A stretch of DNA of 64,000 nt from Symsagittifera roscoffensis (Eukaryota > Xenacoelomorpha > Acoela > Convolutidae): contig NC_087066.1 in assembly GCF_963678635.1 (NCBI RefSeq), forward strand, positions 59,662,312 to 59,726,311. The letters are read 5' to 3'. Both the position numbers and the translations under genes were made by a program. Shown here in pieces: positions 22,599 to 33,134 of the stretch. The notes beneath the pieces were generated by a model. That model saw nothing but the letters and a program-made list of their open reading frames with translations, was not told the origin of the DNA and did not search any database. Numbering within the stretch: position 1 is the stretch's first letter; the number at the start of each line of letters is the position of its first letter.

Positions 22599-23075
22599 TC
22601 AATTCTGTCTGGAATTGTCTTTTTCAATAATTCTACAAGAGCGTATGATAAACTCTCTGCCTGGGTTGTCACGTCTGCTTTCTCGAAGTGTTTTTCGTAG
22701 TTTGTATTCCTCTTCTTGTTGTAGTTTTGTCAAGTCCGGTTTCAAATCAACATTTTCATAGATCTCAATTTGTTGTAGTTTTTTTGCGTTTTTCAAGACC
22801 GGTTGTTTGACTTCAGCCAAAACCAGTTCGATCTTCAATTATTGAGCTCCTTTGTCGTTTTTCTTCCCAATTCTCTTTGTTCGTATATTTTCTACTTTCG
22901 GAATTTTCAAGTCCTCTGGTAGTTTCTTCGCAAATAGAACATCGTTTTCGTCGGTATCTGGTGTTGTTCCAAAAACTACGACGTTTTTCGCTCGATACTG
23001 TTGTTGTGTGTTTTCAGAATGTATTTTTTTGACTATCTCTGCATACGGCTTTCAACTGCTGTTATTGGTTTGTTT
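22599..23075 (-). pseudogene. LINE-A: ORF1 RRM-like region
   Basis: The frame reads AKNVVVFGTTPDTDEND, then PKVENIRTKRIGKK, IELVLAEVKQPVLKNAKKL, and DLTKLQQEEEYKLRKTLRE, finishing with FIIRSCRIIEKD. This is the plan of the RRM-like and C-terminal parts of LINE ORF1 proteins, which bind the element RNA. One or two frameshifts separate the first part from the 79-residue ORF at 22838-22599. Confidence 0.6.
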
Positions 23076-23317
23076 TAATTTTTGCGTTGATCCATCAATT
23101 GAGTTGTAATTCTCGCAGTACAAAATCCACAACAGAACGGTTCTTTCAGTAGCTTTTGCTTACGTCCTAGCTTCTTCAGGATAAGAATAGTTGTCCATAC
23201 GGGGCAGTTTTCAGACGTGCACTGTACTTCCAGTTCGACATAACCTTCTTTGGAGTCTTGAAATTCTTCATCGCCCGGCAGGTTGACAGATTGTTGTTTC
23301 CGTATTGATATTGCCAT
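23075..23317 (-). pseudogene. LINE-A: ORF1 N-terminal Cys-rich region
   Basis: This is an 80-residue ORF starting at MAISIRKQQSV. It contains CTSENCPVW and, about 25 residues later, CCGFC, a spacing compatible with a zinc ribbon. It is collinear with the RRM-like ORF1 part downstream. The annotation as the ORF1 N-terminus is inferred from position and composition. Confidence 0.45.
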
Positions 23318-23329
23318 TGTTAGATACTC

Positions 23330-24660
23330 ATCTCACGTCTCAAACTATTTAATAAGTTTATCACAACAATTAGGCTAAACCTGCTGTCACTTGAAACCTG
23401 CTTCGATTTTCGGACAGATGAGTGCCTGAGCGCCGTTGGTGTAACAGAAAAAGACGCAAGTACACCTGCAAATGGTAGTAATAAGGGGGTACCATTTTTC
23501 AAATCTAGAGGCAAAGTTGGCGATGGTAGAACTTTAACCCAGTCTCTTGAAACTGTCAAAGTACAACCAAAAAGACAATCACTGCCGTGGCTATCAAAAA
23601 AGCTAGCAGGGATGATAGCTTCTTGTAAATAGGAAATGTCACGCTGCTCTTGTTGGCGGAACTGTCAGTGGGAACGGATGCACCATGAGCTTGGTTCAGT
23701 CAGATATTGGCGGATGACGCAAAAAAACGAATAGCACACTGGGGGTGCAAGACAACAGAAAACTGCTGCGTTGAGATCAAAGAAAAAGGAAGGCACGGTT
23801 ATGTTAACAAGAGCAGCACCAAGTAAAGTGGCGGCTACAGCTACAACGATCACAATAGTCAGAAAGCGTTGCTTGAAATCTTGCGCATTTGCAACTGCGT
23901 TCGAACCAAAAACTCTCAGTTCACACTTGAATTGTTTCAGGATTAAACCTATTTTGACGGCTTCCTATTTAATCAACAGTTCATCAAAAATGCGGACCAG
24001 TTATCACCCAGTCCGAATACTCAAGAGAATTCTAAAAGACTTGCGTGTTCCCTTGGCGGAAAGTCTGTCGGACAAAACAAATGACTTCGTCTACAATGTA
24101 GAAGGTGTTACAAAATGGCTAATATTTTTAACGTCGTTCTTTTTTTGGAGCAACCGAAAAGAAGTGGTCGCAAACAGACCACAAGCATGAGCTCTTTGAT
24201 AACTAAAAAAAATCGAGCAAATGACGTGTCACTTCCAAAACCCCGTCCCCAAGTTTCAAGCCCGCCTCAGAGTGACCTCGGGCAGATAATAAAGCTGATA
24301 AGGAGTAAGCTCGATGAAGGAAATGTGAAAGGAGGAAAAAAGCTTGCAGCTTAGGATGACAAAATTGCTCCTTTTTCAACTGATAACTATCAAAAATTGT
24401 TGTCTAAGCTCCCTCAGCGAGCCAAATTTGCAGCTCCAAATCCAGAAAATTTAGATAGTTTTTCCGTAACCGATTTCGACCTATAAAATCGATAAAGTCC
24501 TTTCCGAACAGATCAGCAGCAGGTCCTGATAAAAAATTTTCTCAAATTTTTAAACATCTTGTTAGTAAGTCGAATGGCAGTGCAGGACTTAATTTTCTGA
24601 AATCGCTTACTAAGCTAATAAACCTCATTAGAGATGGCAAATACCCGAACCCCTAAGACC
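23330..24660 (+). pseudogene. LINE-B: N-terminal region
   Basis: Open + frames run through 23330-23630 (Lys/Ser-rich, no clear Met start), 23771-24190 and 24115-24354, then continue to about 24660 with stops. A segment with CAFATAFEPKTLSSHL recalls a degenerate C2H2-like motif. After it come RSGRKQTTSM, LIRSKLDEGNVKGGKKLAA, and, after a stop, DKIAPFSTDNYQKLLSKLP. The last two are hallmark pre-RT segments of a widespread invertebrate LINE family whose RT follows directly at 24710. Several stops are present. Confidence 0.6.
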
Positions 24661-25212
24661 TTTCTTTTTTGGCGCAAAGCTTATCGCCCTCATAAAGATA
24701 GACGGAGGGTTGAGATCGATCGCCATAGACAACACGCCGAGACGTGTAGCGTCTAAATGCGCTGGAAGCAAGGCCCTCTCCGAGCGACAAAGTTTTTTCG
24801 GAAACGTACAGGTAGAATGCGGTACCAAACGAGGAGCAGAAATAGCTGCACACTCGTTTCGAAACCTAATTGAACGCGACGACAATCCAAAATGCTTTGT
24901 TCTTTTAAAACTAGATCTTAAGAGTGCGTTTAACTCTCTAAATAGAGAAACAATGCTGATCATGTTTATTCAAATCGCCCCGAATTGTATATTTACACCC
25001 ATTGCGCGTATAGTAAACCTAGTTATCTTTTTTACGGAAGCTCTGTCATAATGTCAGAAGACGGAACTCAGCAAGGTGATCCTGAAGCCCCACCCCTTTT
25101 TGCGGAAACAATTCAGACACTAGTCAAGCAGTTGGAGTCGAAAATTAACATCTGGTATTTAGATGATGGAAAATTCAGCCGACGACTAGATGGTAAAACT
25201 CCGGGACCTTAA
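24660..25212 (+). pseudogene. LINE-B: reverse transcriptase palm
   Basis: The frame gives RSIAIDNTPRRVASKCAG, then VECGTKRGAEIAAH, KLDLKSAFNSLNRE (first catalytic motif), and after a frameshift EDGTQQGDPEAPPLF, ending at NIWYLDDGKF with an intact YLDD. All core RT motifs are present in order across two frames (24710-25051 and 24985-25212). This is the better preserved half of LINE-B. The frameshift near 25020-25050 prevents one continuous product. Confidence 0.8.
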
Positions 25213-26260
25213 AAATATTCTGAAATTGGAACAAACTTACGGCCTGAGCTTGAATACTGAGAAGTGCGAACTTTGTTTTTTGGGACCGACTACGAGTACA
25301 CAGTATAACTCAACTTTAACACATTTCCGAAAAGTATGCCCAAAAATAAAAAAAAAACATTTTTGGAATCGGCGAACTTTGCCGAAAAGAATTGCTCGAC
25401 GAAAAAATTAATGAGCTTGAAAAAATCTCGGATGTCATTGACAAACTAGACGTCCATTATGGTTTTTACCTCCTAAAAAATTGCTTTAGCATGCACAAAT
25501 CTCCTATTGTTTTTTGCGTACGAGCCCCTGTTTTTTGCCAAATGATTTTTTGGAACGCTACCACAAATTACTAAGAGATTCGTTATGCAAGGTCACTTAT
25601 GTGAAAATGGATGATAACCAGTTTTTACAAGAAGTTCTGCTGGCAGCCAAAGGTGGTTTGGGTGTTTCTTCCGCTCGTCTACTCGTTTTACCCGCTTTCT
25701 TAGCCTCAGCAGTAGGAGCAAAAAATGCGAAATCTTTGGTTTGGAGCATGTGGATGGAACCTATGATGATGCGCTTAAACGGTGGTTTGAGCTTGGAAAA
25801 ATTGAAATAGCTCCGCAAAATAAAATCCAAAAAAATTGGACAGAGCCAATTTTTGAAAGCGAAATTGCACACTTGATTTTACGACTCGAACCAACGGACG
25901 TAAAAAGGTTCAACGCGTTCCAAGATAGATTTGGCTCCCCAAGGGTTGAACGTCATCCTAACAATTTATGGTTAAAACTGTCAAACCAACAATTCAGAAT
26001 TGCGATAGGACTTCGAATAGTCTCAAAAATATGCGAACGGCATAAATGCGTGTGCGGAAAAGACGTTACCGAGGATGGTTGGCATGGTCTTTCTTGCTTC
26101 AAAAGTGCAGGGAGATTCTCTTGGTTTTCAAATCTGAATGCCCTTATAAAGCAGAGTTTATATTCTACTCACGTTTTGTATGTTTTAGCTACACCACTAC
26201 AGGACCGATCAGAAGCGACCAGACGGTTTGACGCTCGTTCCACGGTTTGACGCTCGTTCC
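25190..26260 (+). pseudogene. LINE-B: post-RT and C-terminal Cys/His region
   Basis: Successive + frames (25190-25411, 25392-25574, 25514-25810, 25741-26250) continue the protein. The 169-residue last ORF contains FAxIGLR-like sequence and KCVCGKDVTEDGWHGLSC (Cys103, Cys105, His115, Cys119 of that ORF), the conserved C-terminal Cys/His motif of this LINE family. Next comes SAGRFSWFSNLNALIK, and an RPDG-like trace follows near 26215-26235 after a frame change. At least four frameshifts make it non-functional. Confidence 0.7.
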
Positions 26261-26650
26261 AGACTCCTTAGCTCCTTGTAGGATTAATGCCGGGTCTGTT
26301 TGTAACCCTGGTACGGCTGCCGCTGAAACGGAAGAATGAAAAAATGACAAGTATAAAGATCTTGCAGATGATGGATATCTTTTTCAACCGCTAGCTTTGA
26401 AATTCAGGGCGCAGCCGGCCCCAGCACAGATTTTTTTTGAGCAAGCTTTGTAAGAATCTATGCATATGCACTGAGGAACCAAGACCAGGCAGCTTTTTAA
26501 AACAGAGAATCTCCCTGGCAATACAGATTGCGAATGCCGCTTGCGTACTCGGAACAATTAATGACAAAAAAACTTTCGACGAATTTTTTTTTTGTAACAC
26601 TTGTGTATTATATTTTTTCGTTTCGAGTTGCGGGTTCTTTTTGTAGAAAC
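26260..26650 (+). pseudogene. LINE-B: extreme C-terminus
   Basis: The 69-residue ORF at 26437-26646 and preceding frames give EEPRPGSFLKQRISLAIQIANAACVLGTIND (split here by position: 26465-26565). This is the terminal helical region of the family. The same text recurs, diverged, at 54150-54290 beyond the gypsy element. From about 26650 to 26747 the sequence holds no recognisable feature. Confidence 0.6.
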
Positions 26651-27236
26651 GTAACCCGTCTCGTTTTTAATTGAAAAGGACATCAACACTTGCATCTTCT
26701 TTTATCATTATCACTTCCAGAGAGAGGAAGACTTGAATTCTGCTCGTTGTAACAGTCGCCTACTTAAGTCACATATGAGGTGAAAGAAAAATAGGCCCTA
26801 TAACCATTGGCTCAAGAGTCAGGGACAATATCTCTTGTGATTTTCTACTTCAAACGGTCGGAGCCAATTCGGTTCAATTGCGACATGAGACTAAAATTTT
26901 TGTTACAGCTTGATGGCCACTGCCAAAATACCCCCAACTCTAGAGAATAAGAACGTCCCCATACTTAAGTCTCAAAATACCTAAAACACGCGAACACCGT
27001 TAAAACAGGGTCGGAACAATCCGTATAGTTACTTTTTATTAGACAGTGGACCTTTGATCCATTTCAGATGGATCAACCTAAAACTCTCCTTACCTCAACA
27101 TAACAATATAGAACAGGTTTCCAGCTTCAATAACAGGTTTCCAGCTGCACTCGCATTCTTTGACATTTAATCCTTGAGATGCTGCATGCGTGAACCACTC
27201 AGACGTCCTGCCAAACTAGCAAAGCCATGGACGCAA

Positions 27237-27449
27237 TCAGTGACGAGTTTGGAACCCACTTGGAGCGGCTGAAAGTCGTAGATGAGGGGATCTTTTTTTT
27301 CGGTCCAATGTCTGTTCAGGATGTTTCGTCTTTGAAGCAGTGAAAGACTCTAGAGACGAAGAAGCTAAGTTATCATCAGAAGAGGCAATACGAACCGCGC
27401 CTTGCACATCGCATGCGTTGAGTTTGTTAGCTATCAGTCGGTTCTTCAA
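27237..27449 (-). pseudogene. LINE-B-like N-terminal segment within the terminal repeat
   Basis: The 70-residue minus-strand ORF reads KNRLIANKLNACDVQGAVRIA followed by SSDDNLASSSLESFTASKTKHP. Its layout matches the pre-RT segment of LINE-B at 24290-24420 (LIRSKLDEGNVKGG, then DDKIAPFSTDNYQKLLSKLP). The terminal repeat therefore contains part of a related LINE ORF in the opposite orientation to LINE-B. An upstream frame with EETLTSFEETLSASYSEVQQQ adds a short internal duplication. It is identical in the other repeat (51224-51436). Confidence 0.55.
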
Positions 27450-27840
27450 AGTGCTAGATGTGCTCTGGCATGGTTGTTGTTGTACTTCAGAGTACGAAGC
27501 ACTGAGTGTTTCTTCAAAGCTGGTGAGTGTTTCTTCAAAGCTGGCTGTCGGCCTCTAAGATAGCCGTATCTACTTGTTGTTTTGTCAAGAGTCTTAGGAT
27601 CTGTTCGGGGCTTTCAAGCAAAAATACGGCTTGGACCAATTTTCTTTGATAATCCGGTCTGTTAGAATGTCTGTTAATGTCCTATTGAGAGACATCAAAA
27701 CTGATTCGCACAGCTTTCGGAATGAACTTCATTACTTTTCCTCCGCAACCTTGAATGAACGTGAGTGTTGTCTGTTGGCATTGCTTTTGGTTGTGGATCA
27801 CAATTTCATTTGTTTCGGTTCTTAATTGCACCAACTACCC

Positions 27841-28190
27841 TCAGATTGCCGTTCGCCAGAGTTCTGATGGACTTGTTACAGGTGGGTCACGTCTACTTAC
27901 CTCGGCATAGCTCTTAACCGAATCGCGTTTGAATTCAGCTTCAACGACTTCTTCTGCATTGAAATCAGTGCAGTCTAAAGGAAGCTTCATCTGGCTTGAA
28001 ACGAAATGTGATTTATCACTAAATCCAATATAATAATAATCATAATAATAAATGCACCCATATTGTTCCTGATCGGCCAGTCCACATCGTTGTTGTGATT
28101 TTTTCCGTCTCCGCATTTCAACTGGAAAATATAAAATAAGTTTATCACAACAATTAGGCAAATTCGTTTACCTATTGATTTAATAGCCAT
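27841..28190 (-). CDS. Putative spliced leader ORF in the terminal repeat
   Basis: From an ATG at 28190 the minus strand encodes six residues (MAIKSI), then a perfect-looking 50 nt intron at 28171-28122: GTAAACG donor, A/T-rich interior, TTTTCCAG acceptor. The frame continues after the junction with EMRRRKKSQQRCG and stays open to a second donor-like site, GAG before GTAAGT, at about 27900. A product that is basic, then Tyr-rich (IYYYDYYYIGF), then acidic would result. I recognise no domain. The same signals occur in the other repeat. Confidence 0.35.
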
Positions 28191-28276
28191 GATGTTGGGT
28201 TTTTGCTGCCGCAGTTATTATCACACACGCGCTAATGTCGTAAAATATGAACAATTCCACTAGTCAATAGAATTTA

Positions 28277-29072
28277 ATGAGGTCGTCAAGTCTAGCTCGA
28301 GGAGTTTTAAATGAATAAGTTTTGACTTGAGAAGTAAGTTTTTGGGACTGGACCAATGGGCAACTTCAGTTTTGATATTATTCTGATATATTCAGTTGTC
28401 GCGAGAAATTTGAGCATGACATGCTCAAATCGAATTTTTACAAAATTCCACTTCACCCCAAAATCATGTATTTTGCGTTGCTCAAGGTCAAACTTCCAAA
28501 CATGACCGACTGGCACATACTCCCCGGACTCGAGATCGATGTCTTCATCGCGTGTCGCCGCCAGTCAGTGAGCCCCCTGCATGTTTGAGTGCGTCTCAAG
28601 AAACAGTGCCAGTGGTCATTTGCTGCAGATTTTAATTTTATCTACACCCCAAAAATCACAGCCATGCAAAAGTGTCACACCATCACTAAACAGCAATCGA
28701 AATCTTCATCCACCTGCACCCTGAATTCCAAATTTATAAGCTAATCACTAAAATTGCTTTTCTCGAAAATTGTCATGCAGTATTTTGATTTATATAAAAG
28801 ATATGGCACATTAAAATCAATATTTTGGTTCATTGAAATTTCTTTTCCGTGACCTCAGATTTCATCCGAGTTCACACTCAAGCCCCTTTCCTTTCTCCGC
28901 TCAAGTCTCAAGAATCCGACACTGAGCATCCTGCTCACTTCGTGCTCCTCGCCCTTGAGGTGCTGGGCCCTGATGCATTCGACAATGTAATCTGCCTCAG
29001 CAGTTCTCCCTCATCGTCGGAACTGATCACAATCTCTTTCCAAGCCTTTAGTTGTTCATAGGATTGCATCCA
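28277..29072. other. Untranslated-looking 3' interior of the element
   Basis: Between the last interior ORF and the 3' terminal repeat no convincing protein is encoded. I searched the junction near 28277-28320 for a purine-rich minus-strand tract next to the repeat and did not find one. Confidence 0.5.
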
Positions 29073-29423
29073 TTATATCTGCTCCTGCAATTTCTTCGCC
29101 TGGTTCGGCAAACCGTTCACCTTGGATTCCCTGCTCAAGCAAAAGGAGATATGCAAGCTCAAGCTCACGTTCTTCGCCAAGTCTTCCTCCAATATTGAGT
29201 CCCTCGCCTTGATATTATCTCTAGACACCCTACCAACTCTCTTCCAACCCGTAGTGATTACATTACGATGGGTCAGCAAGGGTCTCTTGAAGGCTTCCGG
29301 CCCTATTTCAGCCAGGAAATGTCGATATTCTTTCTGATGCTTCTTCATGTGATCCTTCTCCGCCTCAAAACCAATCTTCCACCCTCTGATGTGTTTCTGG
29401 GTTATTTGCAACACCCAGGCCAT
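29073..29423 (-). CDS. Accessory ORF, unrecognised (116 residues)
   Basis: This is the last ORF of the accessory region on the minus strand. It is rich in Lys, Glu and Arg (GWKIGFEAEKDHMKKHQKEYRHF) and looks helical. No known motif was found. It follows 29456-30091 closely and may be the frameshifted continuation of the same polypeptide. Confidence 0.3.
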   Translation of the reverse strand: MAWVLQITQKHIRGWKIGFEAEKDHMKKHQKEYRHFLAEIGPEAFKRPLLTHRNVITTGWKRVGRVSRDNIKARDSILEEDLAKNVSLSLHISFCLSRESKVNGLPNQAKKLQEQI

Positions 29424-29455
29424 GACTCTACGTTAAACGCTGTCACCAAGTTGTG

Positions 29456-30091
29456 CTAGGACTCCAGCATCTCCAGCCATTGCATGCTGCACATCCTTGA
29501 GAAGAACCCCAACGCCGTTGCTCTATTTACAGTAGTATTCGTGTAACACTCAGCCACTATCTGTACTTCGCTCTTTTCCTTCTCTGTGATGTCACCAAAC
29601 CAAGTGGCTAAGCCTTCCTTCTGGAAGGACTGTACCCTGACAAAGGATCGTCCATCGCAAGAATGCTCTCCACTTCCACACATCAGGTCCAGACAACTAC
29701 CGGGTTCCATCTTCTTCGCTGATTTATCTAGCTTGCTCGTTGTTTCTTCCGACTCCTTACTATGGGGTAGGATCAGTATGTGTACTACGTTCAGATTACC
29801 CAAGTCCTCATCCTTCGTTGGTGACAGTCTCACTCGCTCCGTGACTTCTTCAATCAAACTTGCATGGCGATGTGAGCACCAGGAAGGCCTCAGCAACTTC
29901 CAAACCGTCCCCAAGTTCGTAATCAGCATGCCGTTTCCATTTCCCATTTTCAATTCTACCCTCTTGTTCGAGCGCGGCACGCTAATTTCTCCTGGTATCT
30001 TCTCAAGTGTCAGGCCTAAGCTCGGCCTTTCCCTTTCCACTGGGTCAATCCCAATTACTTTTTCTGTCCATAATTTCAACAGCTCTGCCAC
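29456..30091 (-). CDS. Accessory ORF, unrecognised (211 residues)
   Basis: A sizeable minus-strand ORF with no family I recognise. It contains MCGSGEHSCDG and several scattered Cys residues, and a middle strand-rich part (NLNVVHILILPHSKE). The opposite strand is also open (29586-30098), but the minus strand agrees with the orientation and base composition of the rest of the element. It is probably part of a long accessory polyprotein broken by frameshifts. Confidence 0.35.
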   Translation of the reverse strand: MAELLKLWTEKVIGIDPVERERPSLGLTLEKIPGEISVPRSNKRVELKMGNGNGMLITNLGTVWKLLRPSWCSHRHASLIEEVTERVRLSPTKDEDLGNLNVVHILILPHSKESEETTSKLDKSAKKMEPGSCLDLMCGSGEHSCDGRSFVRVQSFQKEGLATWFGDITEKEKSEVQIVAECYTNTTVNRATALGFFSRMCSMQWLEMLES

Positions 30092-30215
30092 TTTTTAATT
30101 CTTGTGGGCATTTCCGGCCTCGAGTCCAAGAAAGGGTTATATGCTCTCCCCATTACTCCAGACACATACTGATATTCTCCCCGCTTTGTGGGTTTCGAGT
30201 AGTCTTCAGCTAGGG

Positions 30216-31661
30216 CTAAATTACGATGCAGGTCATGCCCCTCCTCGAGTTGTAGAACCTCCGTATTTCATCAAGTTTCCCGTAGAACCTCCGTATTTCA
30301 TCAAGTTTCTCTAGAGACTGTCTGGAGTCATCCTCTTGTTCGATTCCAGTACTCAGGTACACGTTCAGGATGACCGTGGAGATTCTCCTTTCCATAGTTT
30401 TACTTCCCATCGCCTTTTGATGACATATTTGGAAAGTACTGTCGGTCATCACGGACATGATCCATCTTAAGAAACAAGTGGCGTACTTTCTCCTCGCTAG
30501 GCTCAAACCGGAATTGTCTTTGGCAATATGCTGTACCAGCATTTGATAAGCCTATAGACTCTTGTGGTCCAGCTTCAATTTTTCGTGTGAGGTGAACACC
30601 TCCAGCTCTATTCCCACCAAGCTCCATGCGAACATCAGCTGTCCTGCCGTTCTGACGAAACGATTTGCCATCAACGGCAACGCCGACGATTGTGTTCTCA
30701 TCGCCTCTTCAAAATACTCCAGCAGCAGGTTTTGCCAAGTTCGTCTCAGCTGATTCCCCAACTCTAACTTATTAACCTCAGCTTTCTGTTGGGTAGCCCA
30801 ATGACGACGCTTACGGGATACTCCGCGATCAAGTTTCTTCAAGCAATCCTCCAGTTCTTTCATGGTCTCCACAGCCACCCACCAATGTCGAGCGGTATTC
30901 CTCGTCGCATGTATTTCCCTCAAGAGAATCGCTAGCCACTTGTTTCCCAGTGGCCTGGTGTTGGTTCGATGGCCATTCTTTGCCACCGTCCACCTCCCAT
31001 GTTTGTCCACTCGTCGAACCCCTTTTGGTTTTTGCCTTCTGAGGTCTGAAGTCCTCCTCCGTTGTCAAGTACGTCGAGACTTCCAATCCCTTCATCACCT
31101 CGGCCAACTTCCGTGGTGCGGAGCTGCCCCTATAAGCCGCTGTCTTCCATCGTGCTAGAATCATGGGAGCCGTCTCCTTCAGATTCTTTCCTGAGACTGC
31201 GTCCGCCGGTGGACTACTCAATTCTTCTGTCTCTCTTCTCCTTTTCCGATACCTTATTCCCTTACTCGGGGGCGTCGCCACTATTATCGCTGATTTGACT
31301 TCTTTATCCAGGACCGGCCTTTCAAACTCTTGCCTCCCGCTTCTCGAGCCCTAAGAATATTAATATCTTTAATCATATTACTAGTCTTATTCTTATCATC
31401 CCTTTCAACTTTAATAGTTTTATCATCAGTTTTTTTGGTCTTCTGCCCTGGTTCTCTCAGTTTGATCATCCTCCCTAGTAGCTCCTTTCTCGCTTTTTCA
31501 TCTAGTCCGGTACCCATCAAAACAGGTTTCCCTGGAACTTCACCACCGTGTTCCACAACTCTTCCTTGAAGTCCTCCAGCGTAGTTTCGCTCTTCACTCT
31601 CTGGTTGAATTCGCTCAAAAAATCTTGCCCTCAAAAGCGTTCTTCTTGCTTTCTTCGGCAC
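30216..31661 (-). pseudogene. Accessory region, overlapping broken ORFs
   Basis: Minus-strand ORFs at 30216-30542, 30400-30627, 30552-31010, 30829-31281 and 31284-31661 overlap in different frames, as expected of one coding region broken by small indels. The parts are highly charged (for example KTKKTDDKTIKVERDDKNK). No domain was recognised. A 28 bp perfect tandem duplication around GTAGAACCTCCGTATTTC lies at about 30251-30308. Confidence 0.35.
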
Positions 31662-31769
31662 TCAAGAGCTTCATTCCCATGTTAGAGGTCTCGCTCGCCA
31701 AAAGCAACTCCAGACCTTTGCGAGGGGATCCCACAGGTGGAGTGGCCGTGTTCGATCAGTCGTCTCCAC

Positions 31770-32559
31770 TCAAGTCTTGCAACAGCTCCTGCGGAGTGAA
31801 CTCCGTTTCAGCTGGGTCTGATTTGGTGTCTTTCCCACCTCCATTTCTTCTCCTACTTCACTGAGGGTCTCATCCATGCTCTCCCATTCCACTGACTCAG
31901 CCTGTTCTTTCTCTAGTGCATCTCTGAATCTGTTCTTTACGGGGTGGCTTCTTTTATCTCCAGGGGTGCCCACCGATAATGATGTGGGGGTTGCCGGGTC
32001 CAGCTTCTTCTATTCAGTGAGGTCTACATATAGCTCAAGATGTCAAGATGTCCCGGACCTCGAACTTCCGGGGCATTGAGCCTCTCATCTTCTTTGCCTG
32101 TGTCGTCCACGGGTTTATTTTGATGTCACATGTGTGGAAATAAACTGCGGCTGAGTATCCAATGAACATGGGATCCCAACCGTTCGTAAACTCTTTTTGC
32201 TGCTTTTCCACAGTGGCTTTTGCGTGTAGGGACGGGACCACCAATAGGCTGTTCATCCCCAGGGTCATTTTCCTGAACATCGGGAATTCAGGGACGGTAG
32301 TGGGCAGAACTTCTCGCTCAAGTATCATTTCCAAATCCACTTTCAACAGTTCAAAACTCCCTTTCCACGCCGGGACTCTCAAGACTTCTCCCTTATCCCC
32401 TGTCACGGGATTCAAGTTCCAGAACTTGAGGTAGGCGTCAATGGGACCCTCACGTTTGTCCCCCATTCTGCACTGCAGTTGTCCCCGGAAGTTGAACACC
32501 ATCAGCTCTGGGTCCTTCACTTTCCCAAAGAGTACCGTGTCGCTTATCCGCGCTCTCAA
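31770..32559 (-). pseudogene. Accessory region, ORF of 174 residues and downstream piece
   Basis: The ORF at 32559-32035 is the better part, with FNFRGQLQCRMGDKREG and a beta-rich composition in its first half. A following piece (31973-31770) is acidic. I know no matching family. The segment between 32560 and 33130 is GC-rich like its neighbours and reads as coding in short patches, but has no long ORF. Confidence 0.3.
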
Positions 32560-33134
32560 CTATTCTTGCCTGCACCAGTTCAGCATCGTCCCATCTAGAG
32601 CACTTATTAGGCTCACGTGCACCACTGAATGCCGATATGCCGCCACGAGCGGATCAGGAAAGGCGTATGCTACCGCCGGCCCGTAGATGCAGGTCACGAC
32701 TTCTCCAAAGCCACTAGTCATCCCTAAAAGAGAGGTATGCCTCCATTCACCTCCTTCAACTTTTCTCTCATCTTGGGATTCCTCTCCTCGCCCTTCAGGT
32801 ATCGATTGGGTGAGCCTTCCTTATTGACAGGGGTTCCCCATACTTCATCAGTCGATGAAACGCCATCAGTTCTCCATGAGTCAAGAGTACCAGCGTTAAG
32901 TATCCGTCAATTCGGAGCGTTTCCGACCCCTGCTGAACATGTAGGACGGGTCCATATTGAACAGATACCTGGGGTAGACCAAGTACAGGGCCAGTAAGGG
33001 GTTAATGGGCATATTTAGTAATTACTGCACGAACGCATCGAAGATGGCATCCTCCTCATAGAACACTCTGCCCATGTACTTCTTCTCCCCGCATGGGCTT
33101 AAGAATCTCAATATTTCGTGGTTCTTTCTGGTCT

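Larger units (their letters stand above)
26748..28276 (-). repeat. Terminal direct repeat, 3' side of the element
   Basis: This matches 50751-52260. The first ~270 bases (+ reading) carry many substitutions and an indel relative to the partner, while the remaining ~1.25 kb is almost identical. Both copies share the putative 50 nt intron and the LINE-B-like peptide described separately. The match starts at TGTAACAGTCGCC and ends at CAATAGAATTTA. Confidence 0.85.
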
